Below, one piece after another: positions 1 to 12,365 of a stretch of 64,000 bases of DNA; within the stretch, counting starts at the first letter, position 1, and each line of letters begins with the position of its first letter. The stretch is from Amblyomma americanum (taxonomy: Eukaryota; Arthropoda; Arachnida; Ixodida; Ixodidae), in assembly GCF_052857255.1 (NCBI RefSeq), contig NC_135497.1, positions 114,761,380 through 114,825,379 of the forward strand. The letters run 5' to 3'. The notes under the pieces are model-generated. The model searched no databases and was not told where the DNA came from. It saw only the letters and a program-made list of their open reading frames with translations. The position numbers and the translations under genes were made by a program.

Positions 1-281
1 ACGTGACGTCAAGGTACCTGACGAACCGCCGCTTTGAAACCTATGCACGCAGACGCGTTTCACGGAGAGGGCGCTAGTTTAAAAAAGTGAAAGGAAAGAG
101 CAAGCCAACTTCCGAGCGCGGCTCTGCGTACTCTGCTGCGTTTGGAGGGGTAATATTTAGCTGAAAGGTTCATGACAACATATAACGACTGGAATGTTTT
201 ATTCACGGTGTATAAAAAGAAAGAGGGTTCTCGCACAGCTTCCGTCCTCAACGTTCGATCACGTTGCTAAGTGGCACTCGC
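1..281. other. Unassigned leading flank
   Basis: I see no gene or repeat here. Open frames on the minus strand are short and have no recognisable domain. Confidence 0.4.
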
Positions 282-888
<607 letters not shown>

Positions 889-1041
889 GTGGTGAAAGTG
901 GCTCCTAGTCCCCCTCTACCTTCCCTAGCCCTGTGGGGCTCCCTTTTCGGCCGCCTTCTGGTCGGTCCACCTGCCCCGATGAAGCACGTTGACCAAAGTC
1001 GCTCATAACAGACCACCGTCCTTCCACCGGCAGTAACCAGC

Positions 1042-2345
1042 ATGCTTCCTCTCGGCCCCGATCCTTCCATCGGCAGCCTTGAATCAAGTGGAACCCCCGC
1101 CCCACCACCGCCGGCCCAGCATGCTCGGACGGTCAGCACTAGCCAGCGCGACTCTCCTGTTTTCATGTTTTTTTGTGGCTACGATGTTGAAGATTGGCTG
1201 CAGCCGTACGACCGCGTAAGCGCTATCAACCGCTGGGACGCTTCAATGAAGCTAATCAATGTCTCTTTATTTGTTTGATGTGGCCAAGACGTGGTTTCTC
1301 AACCATGAAGACGCTATTCCTTATTCGCCCCCTTCGCGTCGCAGATTCGTCAGATCTTTGGGACCATTGGAGCTGGCCCTGCGGTGTACGAAAAAATTCT
1401 GGGCACTCGTGTTCAGCTTCCAGGAGAGTTTTACACATCGTACAGTGAGGGCGTGCTTGCTCTTTGCCACCGTGTGAACAAGGCCATGCCTGAAGCCGAC
1501 AGAGTTCGCCATGTCCTGCAAGGCATCTGCTCGTTCACCTTCACTGCTCTCGCAGCCCAGAACCCTTCCACGATACTGGACATTCGCAGCACGTGCCAGT
1601 GCCTTGACGATCTGCAGTCGCTCCATATTCGAGAAACCTGGAATACCCGCCCCTCTGCTTATCCCGACTTGTGCACGCTAATTTACTCCATTATCAGCGA
1701 AGAACTTCATGGCGACGTTTCATTGTCTGCCGCCTCTTTCTCACCTCTTCCTCCTCCTGCCCCCCGTTTGCGTGGCATCATCAAGGACGAACCGGCTTCC
1801 TTCACGTGCCACATCAGTCAAGAGCCGCCTGTCTCTCGCTGCGTCCGAAAATACGCTGAGGTTGCTGCGACACCACTTTCCCCTGCCCTGCCACCCCGTT
1901 CTGCACCTGTGCAGAACAACCTCGCCGCTTTTTCCTCTACACCTTCGGCCCCTCCTTATCCTCCTGCATGGCGTCCGCGTCCACCCCGTCCCGTTTGTTT
2001 TTACTGCGGAATTCCCGGCCATGTCGCTCGTGTCTGGAGCCGGCGAATGCGTGTCGAGCGTGTTGGCTTCCGCGACCTGCGACGCGACGGCATGCGTCCG
2101 CAATTTCTGTACTTCCTGAACTACGACTATCCCGATACTCGTCGCTCCCCTTCACTGCCGACTCCTCCTGACCGTGCTTCGTCCGTCCGAGAATCGTGCA
2201 GGCGCTCCCCGTCACCTTTCCGTCGCTCTGCATCGCCCCTTCACATGCATTCTCGTCCCTCGAACCGCCGACCGGAAAATCGACTTGTGCAGTTTCTGCA
2301 AGTAGAACTGCACCGCCAACGCGTCCTTCTCTGGCCCCGTCCAAT
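1042..2345 (+). pseudogene. gag: gag remnant with mutated CCHC knuckle
   Basis: The capsid-like region runs through three frames. One carries DVEDWLQPYDRV near 1180-1215, the next FDVAKTWFLNHEDAIP near 1270-1320, and a long frame from 1384 carries YEKILGTRVQLPGEFYTSY and later LCHRVNKAMPEADRV. This matches the retrotransposon gag family by pattern. A proline-rich linker follows. The zinc knuckle at 1996-2037 reads C-F-Y-C-G-I-P-G-H-V-A-R-V-W. It keeps C-x2-C-x4-H, but the last cysteine of the CCHC motif is a tryptophan, so nucleic-acid binding would be impaired. Gag would normally package the element RNA. Confidence 0.85.
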
Positions 2346-2906
2346 ATGTTGTTCGTAGAAGTTGAAGGAACTCTTGTGGAAGCATTATTTGATACGAGCA
2401 CCGCTCTTTCCGTCATCCTATATCCGACCTGTGTTTACATTCGAAGTCCGTAGTCCTTTCTTCGGTTCGCCTTTACGTGCTGCTAATGAAGCTCCGATAC
2501 GTCCTTCTGGTGGTGCACCGCTCGGATCACTATCAACGCCATCCGCCATCACATAGAACTCGCTTTGTTCTCTTTCTGTGATCATCAACTCATTCTCGGC
2601 TGATATTTCCTTTCATCAGCGTCCGGTGTCATTACGTGCTGCCCACCATCCCTCGATCTGTGACCTATCTGACCGGACACCTGACCGATTGGTTCCAGCC
2701 GTTGACTATGTCATCTATCCTGGCTGCGACGATATCATTCCAGTTGTCTCCGACCATACTGCCGATGGAGTCGCCTTGGTCGTACCCAGCCCGCGTCTTC
2801 TGTTCCGAGAAATTTTCATTGCTCCCTCGCTTCTTCATTTTTTACTCGGTTCATCTCTACTGGCCACCTGTAACACTGCTCCTGAGTCTCTTCTTTAGCG
2901 CCAAGA
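2346..2906 (+). pseudogene. Aspartic protease remnant and linker
   Basis: The start reads MLFVEVEGTLVEALFDTS, and the catalytic triad at 2391-2399 is D-T-S instead of the usual D-T/S-G. The region up to about 2900 has fragments that look like the protease C-terminus and protease-RT linker in other frames. Retropepsins cleave the Gag-Pol polyprotein. The glycine change and frameshifts make this copy nonfunctional. Confidence 0.7.
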
Positions 2907-3920
2907 ATGTACTGTCGCCTTAATCACCAGTGCGCAGCATATGACGGTCTTTTCCCTTTACAAAGCCACGCAACCTGCTTCCTCATCTGTTTCTTTGGTG
3001 AGACACTTCCCACTACCATTAGCCCCGACCTCACCTCACATCAGGCTCAAGCCTTGGTCGCCGTCTTGAAGAAGCACGCCTCTTCCTCTGACATCCATTC
3101 TGCAGTTTTGGGCCAAACATGTGCAGCCGCACATCGCATCGAAACTGACGGCTCTGGGATCATTCGTCGCCGCCCGCACCGAGTGTCTAGTTTTGAACGC
3201 CAGATTATCCAGGTCAATGTCATTGACATGCTCAGTCATCACATAATACGTCCTTCGTCCAATCTTTGGTCCTCACCAGTCGCGTTTGTGCTAAAGAAGG
3301 ATGGTTCGGTACGTTTATGTGTAGATTATCGTGCTCTGAACAAGATAGCTCGCAAGGATGTATACACACTTCCTCGCATTGACAACGCCCTTGACTGCTT
3401 ACTAGGAGCCGAATTGTTCTAGAGCCTCGACCTGCGATCCGGTTACTAGCAAATCCCTATGCATGAAGATAACAAAGAAAAGGCAGCCTTTACCACCCCG
3501 GATGGATTGTACGAATGCCATTCATTCTTTTGCGTCCTGCCTTTTGGGTTGTGCAACGCTCCCGCAACGTTCAGACGAATTATTGATACAGTTATCCTGG
3601 GCCTCCAATGGAAAACTTGCCTTCGCTCCCTGGATGATATCGTCATCTTTTCGTCAACATTTTCTGACAACCTTAAATTTCTGCAACCGGCCTTGCAGGC
3701 GCTGGCCTTCAGCTCAATACTAAAAGAATGCCGCTTTGCCTCCAAATCTATTCCAGTGCTTGGCCACGTCGTCAGCAAAGATGGGATACGGCCTGACCCC
3801 AATAAAATTGCGACTGCTCCGCATTTCCGACGTCCATCCCGTGCCAAAGAGCTTAGCAGTTTCCTTGCACTGGCATCCTACTTTCGCCGCGTCATCCGCG
3901 ACTTCGCGTCCATGGATAGC
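2907..3920 (+). pseudogene. pol: Reverse transcriptase domain (two in-frame stops, SLDD active site)
   Basis: One frame carries most of the domain. VAFVLKKDGSVRLCVDYRAL lies near 3283-3342, then TLPRIDNALDCLLGAELF, a stop, SLDLRSGY, a second stop, QIPMHEDNKEKAAFTTPDGL, and FGLCNAPATFRRIID. The polymerase motif, normally Y-x-D-D, is S-L-D-D at 3627-3638. The first stop replaces a serine codon and the second replaces the tryptophan that usually follows LRSGY. Downstream, GHVVSKDGIRPDP and a PS-RAKELSSFLALASYFRR segment mark the connection region. Reverse transcriptase copies element RNA into DNA. Confidence 0.93.
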
Positions 3921-4490
3921 GTCGCCTTTCCACAGGCTTCTCATTGCAGAAACAAATTTCGTCTCGTCTGCCGACTGCGAGGCAGCACTCGGAACACTTC
4001 AGCAAGCTCTGACGTCCGATCCAGTACTCTGCCTTTTTGATGAGTCTGTTTCAAGAATTCTGCTCATGGACGCCAGAGGGCACACCTTGGAGCTGTGCTT
4101 TTGCAGCGACAAGTTTCATCCGCCGAAAAGGTTGTTGCCTACGCGAGTCGTACACTGACTCCAGCAGAGCAGAACTACACCACCACCGAACAGGAGTGCC
4201 TAGCCGTGGTCTGGGCTGTTCAAAAGTTTCGCCCCTATCTGTATGACCTGCACTTGACGATCGTAACTGAGCAGCATGCTCTGTGCTGGTTGTCTTCCTT
4301 AAAGAACCTGTCTGGGCGGCTCGGGCGCTGGATTCTCCGTCTTCAGGAATTTGATTTTACAATCACTTACAGATCTGCAAAAAACATAAGGACGCCGACG
4401 CTCTTTCTCGTTGTCCGCTCACTTCGCCGTAACCCCAACCAACGTCGTCTCTTTCTTCACCAGGCCGTCCTGAGGATCCACGGTCTCATG
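3921..4490 (+). pseudogene. pol: RNase H domain remnant
   Basis: After a frameshift near 3930, SSADCEAALGTLQQALTSD leads to LLMDARGH, where the first catalytic aspartate is kept. A further frameshift leads to [20 protein letters not shown] (near 4120-4180) with the catalytic glutamate region [20 protein letters not shown]. The usual TDHxAL motif reads TEQHAL. RNase H removes the RNA strand during reverse transcription. Confidence 0.88.
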
Positions 4491-5700
4491 CCATGACAAC
4501 CGCCACAACTGATTTCGTCTCCCCAGCCATGCTCGGAGGTCTGGTCTCCGAACAGCAGACCGATGCTTACTGCCGAACGCTCATCGATCGCCTCACCGGT
4601 GATACGCAGCCTCCCAAAGCTCGACTGCGCCACCAACTGACCAGTTTCACAATACAGAATGGCAAGCTACTCCCCGGCACAACTATACCCCTCTCGATCA
4701 CTCCTGGGTTCCTGCTATTCCTCGTTTCCTCTGTCGCCAGCTGTTCCAAGCGTTCCACAATGATCCAACCGCTGGTCACCAGGTTTTCGAGAAGACCTAC
4801 GATCGCATTAAACGCCTCTACTTTTGGCCGGGCCTTTCGACCAGTATTGCAAAATGCGTCGCCTCCTGTGTTCCCTGCCAACACAGTAAACGGTCAACGA
4901 CTCCTTCTGCGGGCCTCCTGCAACCTCTTCCTTGCCCATTCACCCCGTTCGAAGTTCTTGGCATCGACCTTCATGGACCTCAGCCGTTGACATCTGCGTG
5001 CAATGCTGGATAGTCACCGCCGTGGATCACCTCACCCGATACGCAGAAACTGCTGCTCTTCCTTCCGGCTCCGCTGCACAGATCGCCCATTTTTTCCTGC
5101 ACGTCATTCTTGTGCGCACCGGAGCCCCTCGTGTTCTTCTCAACGACAGTGGCAAGGCTTTTCTCTCCGCCATCTTGAAGCAAGTTTATGTCTCGGATAC
5201 CACCCACAGAGCAAAATCCGCTTATCACCCCCAGAACAAATGCCCTCACAGAACGCTTCAGTCGGACCCTTTCGTATATGCTTTCCACCTACATTCAACC
5301 TGACCGTGCCAACGGGGGCTTCCTGCCCCCATCTGTTACTTTTGCCTGCAATAGTGTGCTGCAACGAACAACCCGCTACTCGCATTTTTTCCTTGTCTAT
5401 GGCCTACCTTCGACATGGAAGCATCTTTCTTTTCTGTCCCCGTCCCCTCTTGAGCACCTTCCCACGAACAATTTGCTTCCCGCATCGCCCACTGCCGTGA
5501 ACTTGCGCGGTCGAACACAAAAGCTTCTTGCCAGGCCTCCCGAAAACGAAGTTATGAGTTTACCCAGCGTGCAGTTTATTATTCCCCTGGTGATGAGGTT
5601 TGATGGGGTTGATGGACACCCGTGCGCACACCAGGGTTATGTGAAAAAATTGAGCCGCTATATTGGCCCTACACAGTATTGAACAAAGGTGTCCTCTTAA
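4491..5700 (+). pseudogene. pol: Integrase remnant
   Basis: A zinc-binding H2C2-like region is spread over two frames (RKTYDRIKRLYFWPG, then CVASCVPCQHSKR near 4850-4890). The catalytic core is seen as VLGIDLHGP (first Asp), then HFFLHVILVRTGAPRVLLND (second Asp near 5150) and NALTERFSRTL (catalytic Glu near 5250). A C-terminal GPY/F-like segment lies near 5655-5690. Each piece lies in a different frame. Integrase inserts the element DNA into the host chromosome; this copy cannot. Confidence 0.85.
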
Positions 5701-5835
5701 CTATCACGTCGCACCTGCTTCACCTGTTGCTGATCGTTGCTGTCGTGGCATCGAGATCGCCCACACGTCGCTCCTCAAGCCCTTCGCGCGTCACCCGCCA
5801 TCACTAACTCGTCACCGGGATGGTCGCTTTCGTCC

Positions 5836-5860
5836 GGGGGGTGGAGGGGGGGGGGGGGGG
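5836..5860 (+). other. Polypurine tract with G15 run
   Basis: A G-rich stretch ending in fifteen G residues (5846-5860) sits immediately before the 3' LTR copy. This is where gypsy elements have the polypurine tract that primes plus-strand DNA synthesis. The G run may have expanded after insertion. Confidence 0.55.
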
Positions 5861-5940
5861 ACTTAGTGCAAGCATTGCGTGTCAACCTCATCCTCCTTTG
5901 CCTATATTCATCATCTCTCATCGTCGTCGTCACGAACGCT
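5861..5940 (+). mobile_element. 3' LTR fragment, truncated by a SINE
   Basis: This matches the 5' LTR remnant (AACCTCATCCTCCTTTG at 5886-5902, then TCATCAT and ATCGTCGTCGTC). It stops at CACGAACGCTAG, where a Ruka SINE body begins. The polyadenylation signal and LTR end seen at 850-888 are not found after the SINE. Confidence 0.7.
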
Positions 5941-6089
5941 AGGCGAAATTCTAGAGGCCCGTGTACTGTGCGATGTCAGCACACGTTAAAGAACCCCAGG
6001 TGGTCGAAATTCCCGGAGCCCTTCACTACGGCGTCTCTCATAGCCTGAGTCGCTTTGGGACGTTAAACCCCCATAAACCAAATCAAACC
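5941..6089 (+). mobile_element. Ruka-type SINE, 5'-truncated (short subfamily)
   Basis: The body begins at GCGAAATTCTAGAGGCCCG, has TGTACTGTGCGATGTCAG, the AAGAACCCCAGGTGGTCG block, TTTGGGACGTTAAACCC and a CATAAACC-type tail. The tRNA-like head is absent. It interrupts the 3' LTR of the gypsy element. I see no clear target-site duplication. Confidence 0.9.
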
Positions 6090-8725
6090 GATGCATAAGA
6101 CAAAGACAAGTCCTCTGGTCGAAACGCTGGCGTGCACAATGAGGCTTCCTCCTCCCTTGTTCACTTTGTGTTGTTAAGCACTCAGGCAGTAGGTTACTAA
6201 GCCACGGTACAACTCGCCAGCCCATTTTATGTTCCTGTAAGCACGTCGCTCATGCAACTCATTTTGTTCATCCGTTACCTTACTATCGCGCAGCTACCGC
6301 TTTTGCCCTCTGTGTCGTTACTTTACGCTGGCCTGCCCCTAAAACCTGTACACCGTGCTTCTCAATCACGCACCTTACATCTTCCATACCGGAAAGTATA
6401 CCGCCAAAGTTCTGGCCATTTTTCTCAAACCGATTACTACTTTTATGTATTTTTGCGATCCGAAGCTGTGGCACGGCCTTCGTGTGGTGCCATAGTAAAG
6501 AACTATAAATTAATTTCAACCATTGGGTGCCTCTTTAAAGCGCTCGGTGTAGACCGAAACCTCAATGTGCAGATGTTCTTGCATGCAGCCTCCGTCGAAA
6601 TGCGAGTGCCGCGGCCAGCGAGCTCAGCAGAAGAACGACACATGCACTGAGCATCCGCGGCAGGCGATGTCGGATGTGTACTCCGTTTGCATTCATCCAA
6701 TCGTGGCCCCAACACAAGCGCAAAATTTTCCGGAGGGCCCTCCCTGCCGCGAATAAGATGTAACAACAGAAAGAGATACGCGTAGGAAGGACAAAGAAGA
6801 GGTTAGCTCGACGCACAAAAATAGTTTATTCGGCAGGTGTTCTTGTTGCAAACTGAAAGTATTTTTGCGGAAAGACAACTAGCGTGGTTATCTAATATTG
6901 TTCCTTAATATTCGAACCAATATATCAGCTCCACGAGTATGATTGGCATAAATGAAATAAACCAAAAAGTATATTTGTGTATTTATTTATAGCATTTATG
7001 CGTTGAATGCAACTGCAACGCAAAAATGGTTCATCCTTGCTTAAAAATGCTTGTATCACATCTTTTAAATGACGGTGAGGTAGGAATGGCGTTCGTTTGC
7101 TTTAGAAGCTTATTTTTGTTTTGTTGTGAACCTCACTTTTCCACTGCAACCACTCTTTAGAGTTTTATTCAAGGGCTACACGGGCGTACTTATGAGCATG
7201 TTGAAACAAAAATAATGTCTTTGAAGGTGGCCACATCTGGCGCTGGACAGGTTAATTGAAGGTCACTGGGTGAGACGTTCGTCCTGCAGTGAACGTGGTT
7301 AAGCTGGTGATGATGCTTCCAAACTTCCTTCACTGTATCTTCTTCGACTTCATTCGGTCTATTTGGCCGTCTTCGTGCAGGAGATGCTATTGCGAAGTGG
7401 TACACACGCAGGCCAGTGTCCTCCAGCTCCATGGAAGCCAGCGCGCTTGATTTCCATCTGCAGTCTGACACGAAAAAAGTTGCTCTCAAATGTATTTAGC
7501 CTTTTCATGGGATAGATGCAGCACTTGCATGAACGCTTCATTAAATTCGATCAGCTATCGATTTTAGTTAGTGCCTGCAAACGCTATCGGCAGCTTAAGC
7601 GTTGCGTTTATTCAATAAATTAAAACGGAGACTTGCCTGCTCAAACCAAATCGGCCTTCGCGCACAGCTGTACACGACAGGCGGCTTTAAGAACGCCGAG
7701 TATGCGGTGGCAGTAGCCCAAGGAGAGTGTTGGCTCGGTGTCAGTAAATATTGCGACCGCTTTTTCTCCAGAGATAATTACTAGCAGCTGTTAAAAGCAA
7801 AGCGCGATTCAGCGCGGGGCGCCGGCCAGCCTGCCACGTTGCCGGCGATTAGATCTGTTCTCGTAACGGCTATATGGGTTGCCGCCCTAAAAGAGACTGT
7901 AAATATTTGAGAAGCGGCTTTTGGGTGACGCCGCGGTCAAGTGCTGAGATTACAAAGACGGACCGGCATTTGAAAAACGTTCCCACGATGGCGGCTACCG
8001 GCTTCACCAAGGATAACATCTCCTGACTGTGAGAACACGCTGTTTCCTGCAGCTGCAGGCAACGTTACCTCCGTGGCGCGGTATTTTCAGCCAAACAATA
8101 ACAAACAGTGATGATAGCTTACGCCAGAATTCGGAATGCCCGATGATTCTTTCCGTATATATACAGTAGTTCAGTATAGCCTATCTCGCGCGTGACAAAA
8201 TTTTGTTCGCTCTACGTTTTTGGCACTAAAAATAAAAAGTAAAAAAATATAAGGGAAACGCTCCACCTACCTTTGCCAGCATACGGTTTTGTAATTACTT
8301 TGGCAAACCGATTGCTTTCGTTGCCCTGCGTTTATGATGTCACTACCGTTGTTACCGCGCATGCGCACTGGCACCAGGCATGCGCTTCAAAAGTCTTCAG
8401 GTGTAGCGTTGCTGAAGGCCACGATGAACGATAGGGCGGATTCGTGTGCTGTTCGAACGATCACAGACGCCGTGAGCGCCGCTTCTAATCACACATAATC
8501 GTGCAAAAAAATGGCTGTGGTTTAGCTCTGGTGAAACCTGGAGTGACGGGATAGCTAGATCTGGCCGAGTGGAACTCGCTCAGTCGAGTTGCAAAGTCAG
8601 TCTTTCGCCGCTCCGTTTCGCTGGGAGTTCCTTCTTCATCTTCGTCCCACACTTGACACGGCGCATGCGCACAGCTCTTGCAGCTGTTGCGCGCCGCGCC
8701 GCCGGCAGCAGCAGCTGCTCCACAC
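6090..8725. other. Unassigned region
   Basis: Mixed-composition sequence. The open frames (the longest is about 130 codons, near 6252-6650) have no recognisable domain and no coding signature. No repeat seen elsewhere in the window is present. Confidence 0.4.
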
Positions 8726-8787
8726 CACGTGACCAACGGCCGCACCATGTGATCAACCCACGTGACAAACCATGTGACCAACGGCGC
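8726..8787. promoter_or_regulatory. Cluster of four E-box motifs (CAYGTG)
   Basis: CACGTG (8726-8731), CATGTG (8746-8751), CACGTG (8759-8764) and CATGTG (8771-8776) lie within 51 bases. Each is followed by A and a CAA-rich segment, giving a repeated unit close to CAYGTGAYCAAC. E-boxes bind bHLH and bHLH-zipper factors. The repetition may equally be a small tandem duplication with no function. Confidence 0.35.
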
Positions 8788-9955
8788 CGCCACGGAGCTC
8801 GAGTGGCGCCACGCTGAAGGGTCGAAGAGGTGGCGTAGTGTAGCTGTCGCTACAAAAATCAAAAATCCGGTAGAAGTGAAATAACTCATATGTTGGAGGG
8901 GGCGGTAGAAGCCCTGAGATCAATGTGTCCAATCTCCCGCTCGATATGAGCAACCCATTGTAGACTGATAACATTAATTTCTGTACTGGTGTTCAGTACA
9001 AAGCTAGTTCTCTCCGAGTTTCGTTGCATGCGATCTCTTTTGTATTTGTAATATTATCTGCAGCATCAGTGCGACGAGAGAAAAGATGCTCGGGCACTGT
9101 GGCGAACGGCTCAGGAGAGTTTAACTTCACTCTTGCGTTCCAAAGCTGCAGATATGCCGTAGGAAGGGGGCGCGAGCAAATTTCGACCACCTTGCCACTT
9201 TTAACGTGCACTGATGCTTTAGCAAACTGGCATATATACTTGGCGTATCTCCCCGATCGAAATCTTCAGCCTTCACGTTCAGGTCTAATCTCAGTGCAGG
9301 GTCGCATGCCCCCGACGTCTGTCTCTGCACTTCACGTGCACTCTCGACTCGCACGGCTGGATACCTGGTCGCGCAGTCTCTTCGGCCGCCCCGCACCTTC
9401 TCCCGAAGCCGGCGTGGCGCGACCGTGTTGTCGCACCGGCGGCACCCAGCTGGCGCACGCGGCTGCTGAGAGAGCGCGGCACCGTTTCCGGCTCAGGTAT
9501 TCCATCTCGCAGCCGCACTCATCAACGGCGCCGCACTGCTTCCTGAGATAGCCGCCACTGCTTATCACAGACAAGGGCGAGCGGCGACGGGCCTGGCCTG
9601 AGCGGCAGGCAGCATCCGGCCACCGTCACCCCGGGGGCTGTCCCCGGGAGAGGCTCACCGCGCGCCTCCGACACCTCGGCGACAGGTCACGTCTGATGTT
9701 TCTCCCGCATCGTTTTGGAGCACGGAGGAGAAGTCAACGCAGGATGTGAGTGCACATGCGAAATCGAATCCCAGTGCGAGTTGATTCCTGCAGCCGTGTC
9801 TTAAGCAGATAGATTTCCGAATGTAAGAAGAAAAGCGTGCGTGTCTATTTTTTTTTCCTCGACTGAAGTATAACGTTAATGCTTGCTGAGCTCGTAGAAG
9901 GTGCATCTTACTGGGGTGGTTGGTCAAAGCTGCCTAACAAGCTCGAATGACTGAT
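8788..9955. other. Unassigned region with GC-rich patch (about 9300-9680)
   Basis: The GC-rich patch keeps several frames open (up to 175 codons) in overlapping registers on both strands, which is expected from low stop frequency. I see no domain or repeat. Confidence 0.35.
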
Positions 9956-10144
9956 TTATGGTTTATGGTGGTTTTACGTCCCAAAGCGACTCAGGCTATG
10001 AGGAACGCCGTAGTGAAGGGCTCCGGAAATTTCGACCACCTGGGGTTCTTTAACGTGTGCTGACATCGCACAGTACACGGGCCTCTAGAATTTCGCCTCC
10101 ATCGAAATTCGACCGCCGTGGCCGGGATCGAACCGACGTCTTTT
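9956..10144 (-). mobile_element. Ruka-type SINE, 5'-truncated, with near-perfect TSD
   Basis: On the minus strand this has the B-box part of the tRNA-like head, the GGCGAAATTCTAGAGGCCCG block and the GGGACGTAAAACC tail of the short subfamily. It is flanked by TCGAATGACTGAT (9943-9955) and TCGAATGACTAAT (10145-10157), a 13-bp target-site duplication with one mismatch. The A-box half of the head is missing between intact duplications, so the copy was truncated when it inserted. That fits target-primed reverse transcription. Confidence 0.93.
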
Positions 10145-10157
10145 TCGAATGACTAAT

Positions 10158-11697
10158 GTGAGCAAATTCTTTTTAGATTCAAACGTTTGCACTGGTTTTG
10201 GGAAGTCTTTTTGTTTGTTTCAAGCAACGTGAAATTGACGTGAAACTATATTTATTAAATTATTTTAGTATTTTTGTTAATTGGCGCGATAATTATTCAG
10301 AGGTAACCTCTTTGCGGGTGCAGCAAACCTGTTATGTCCTGAACTTTTCAGTGCCCCTGTCCTTAACAGGAACCATTCGATATCATATGCGGCTGCAAAA
10401 TGTGTGATTTTTTTGTTGCGCTCTCAAACCAAGTTACGTAAAGTCAGGCAATGTGTTACTAATATTGTCTTGAAAGCTTCGTTTGCATCTGTTACGAACT
10501 TAACGAAGGAAACCTAAAGCCTAATTCACGAATCTGCTGGCTTGTTGCAACGGCTGATGAACTACACCGTAAGAAGGCGCGGCAGGTGAGTAGTCGGCCA
10601 CGGGAACCAGAGTAGTTACCCAGGAAGGAGTGGTTCACCTAACCAGAGATGTTTACTCTGGGAACCATGGTTACCGCGGAAGAAGGACGAAGAGGTCCAC
10701 CTAGGACAAATGCTTCGAAATGCGCCACACGATGAGAGGGCCATTGATGGCACCGCGCGCCTAGAGCGGCGGTCAGTAAAGGAGTTATAGTCGTAAAGCA
10801 TGCAAAATGTGAAAAAAACTCCGGACAATGCATCCGAACCGAAGAACACTTACTTCGAAAACAGCTCTCACCGTCAGCCACGTGACCGTTGATAATAACT
10901 TTATTACTCATTCTATTAAAATCAAAATACTACGTTCTTTTTGCAATAAGTAACAGACGAACCACTTCCAAGATGTGTGGTATGTTTCTTGAAAGCTTCA
11001 TTCCATATGCAGCCATATAATCGTCATTTAATAATAATCAGGAAATACGATTCCTTTTAATCTGTGAACTTTGTTCGTGCTTTTAAAGGACCACCACAAC
11101 GGGCTCTGTGCCGTATGTCTTGCGGATACAATATATATATATATTTTTTATCTTTCGTTAAGGTCTGCGCTTCTTGGTGTGCTAAAAAAGTGATTTTCTA
11201 GTTGGCACGTCATCTTTTGCGCAGTCTAATGCTTTAAATCGCATACAGGCTAATATAAAAGCCGCCCGTGACGAACTGTCCGCTGAAGTTTTTTTTTTCC
11301 TCGATTCCTTATGACAGTAAAGCAGCGATAGTCGAAGGACTGACGAAGCTGCAGGGCGTAGAGTACAAAAGATCATTTTTGTTTTAAGCGAAGTTTGTAA
11401 ACACCCCTTCGATTCTTGCCATTGTATTGCGTGGCTATGTCTAAATTAGGTCTCCAGGAATTGATTTCCGCCAGAATGCGCCACTTAGTACCTATTTATT
11501 TTTATTATACATTTACAGACATGCCCATGTTACAAGATCAGTACCACCTGTCAGTTTAGAAGATTTTTTATATTTAAATATAGTTCACTTAACGATCGAT
11601 CATTGTTATCGAAATTTGCGTATATTGCCATGTTTTCGGTTGAGTGGACTATCAATGCAAAAAATTCACACCGACACCTAATTACCATATGTGTTGG
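10158..11697. other. Unassigned AT-rich region
   Basis: Contains a short AT run near 11131-11142. I see no gene or recognised repeat. Confidence 0.4.
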
Positions 11698-11838
11698 CAT
11701 TGCGATAGCATTAGAACATGCTCATACCGCTACCGTAAGTGATGTCGCATCTGGTCTGGTGACGTAATTTCCCTGGAGCCAATGGGCAAATTTTATGGCC
11801 GACGATGATGAGGATTATAATGCTATCGCACTAAAAAA
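11698..11838. mobile_element. Short MITE-like element with GCGATAGCATTA termini
   Basis: TGCGATAGCATTA near the left end is mirrored by TAATGCTATCGCA at the right end, an inverted terminal repeat around about 110 bases. The GCGATAGC core is shared with the termini of the longer repeats at 18904 and 44452, suggesting related nonautonomous elements. Confidence 0.55.
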
Positions 11839-12365
11839 ATAGCCTAAGGCCTACCACCACGAGCCTCCTACATAATTTAACCGCTTATTATTTCTATTTT
11901 TATTCTAGCCTACAAGAGATAAGCTCTATCAGTTCCTACGCGTTCTGACAAGGCGTCTAGCTTACTGCCCTCCTTCGTCATATCGACGCCGAGACGTCGC
12001 CGAAGAGAATCGCCAGAAGTCAATCACTAGAGTAAACAGCCATCAGATACAGCTGTCGCGACAGAGGGGGTGTGGTGAGAGGAAATGGGTACATGCATAG
12101 AAAAAAAAAAACAGGGGCATAAAGACGATTGTTTCGGGCTTGCGCGCCGGCGTAGGATCTGCTTGGCATAACACGCAGTATGTTGCACTTCTCTGTGGGC
12201 TGAGTAAAAATTGTCTTCCCACCGTCGCAATGTGAGGCGGTAATTATCAAGTCTACTTCATATTCTGCCTGTATAAATTGCTATATGATCCACTCAACAG
12301 CAATAGTAATACCAAGAGGATAAAAAAAGGCAAACTGTAAATTTTATGCCCGCCTAAAGAAGGGC
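11839..12365. other. Unassigned region
   Basis: I see no gene or repeat. Confidence 0.4.

Larger units (their letters stand above)
889..5835 (+). mobile_element. Decayed Ty3/gypsy LTR retrotransposon, internal region
   Basis: The domain order gag, protease, reverse transcriptase, RNase H, integrase is that of Ty3/gypsy elements. The GPY-type integrase C-terminus (ending near IGPYTVL at 5655-5690) also fits this group. Many frameshifts and stops break the reading frame, so the element is inactive. No envelope-like frame follows integrase. The element lies between LTR remnants at 752-888 and 5861-5940. Individual domains are listed separately. Confidence 0.92.
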
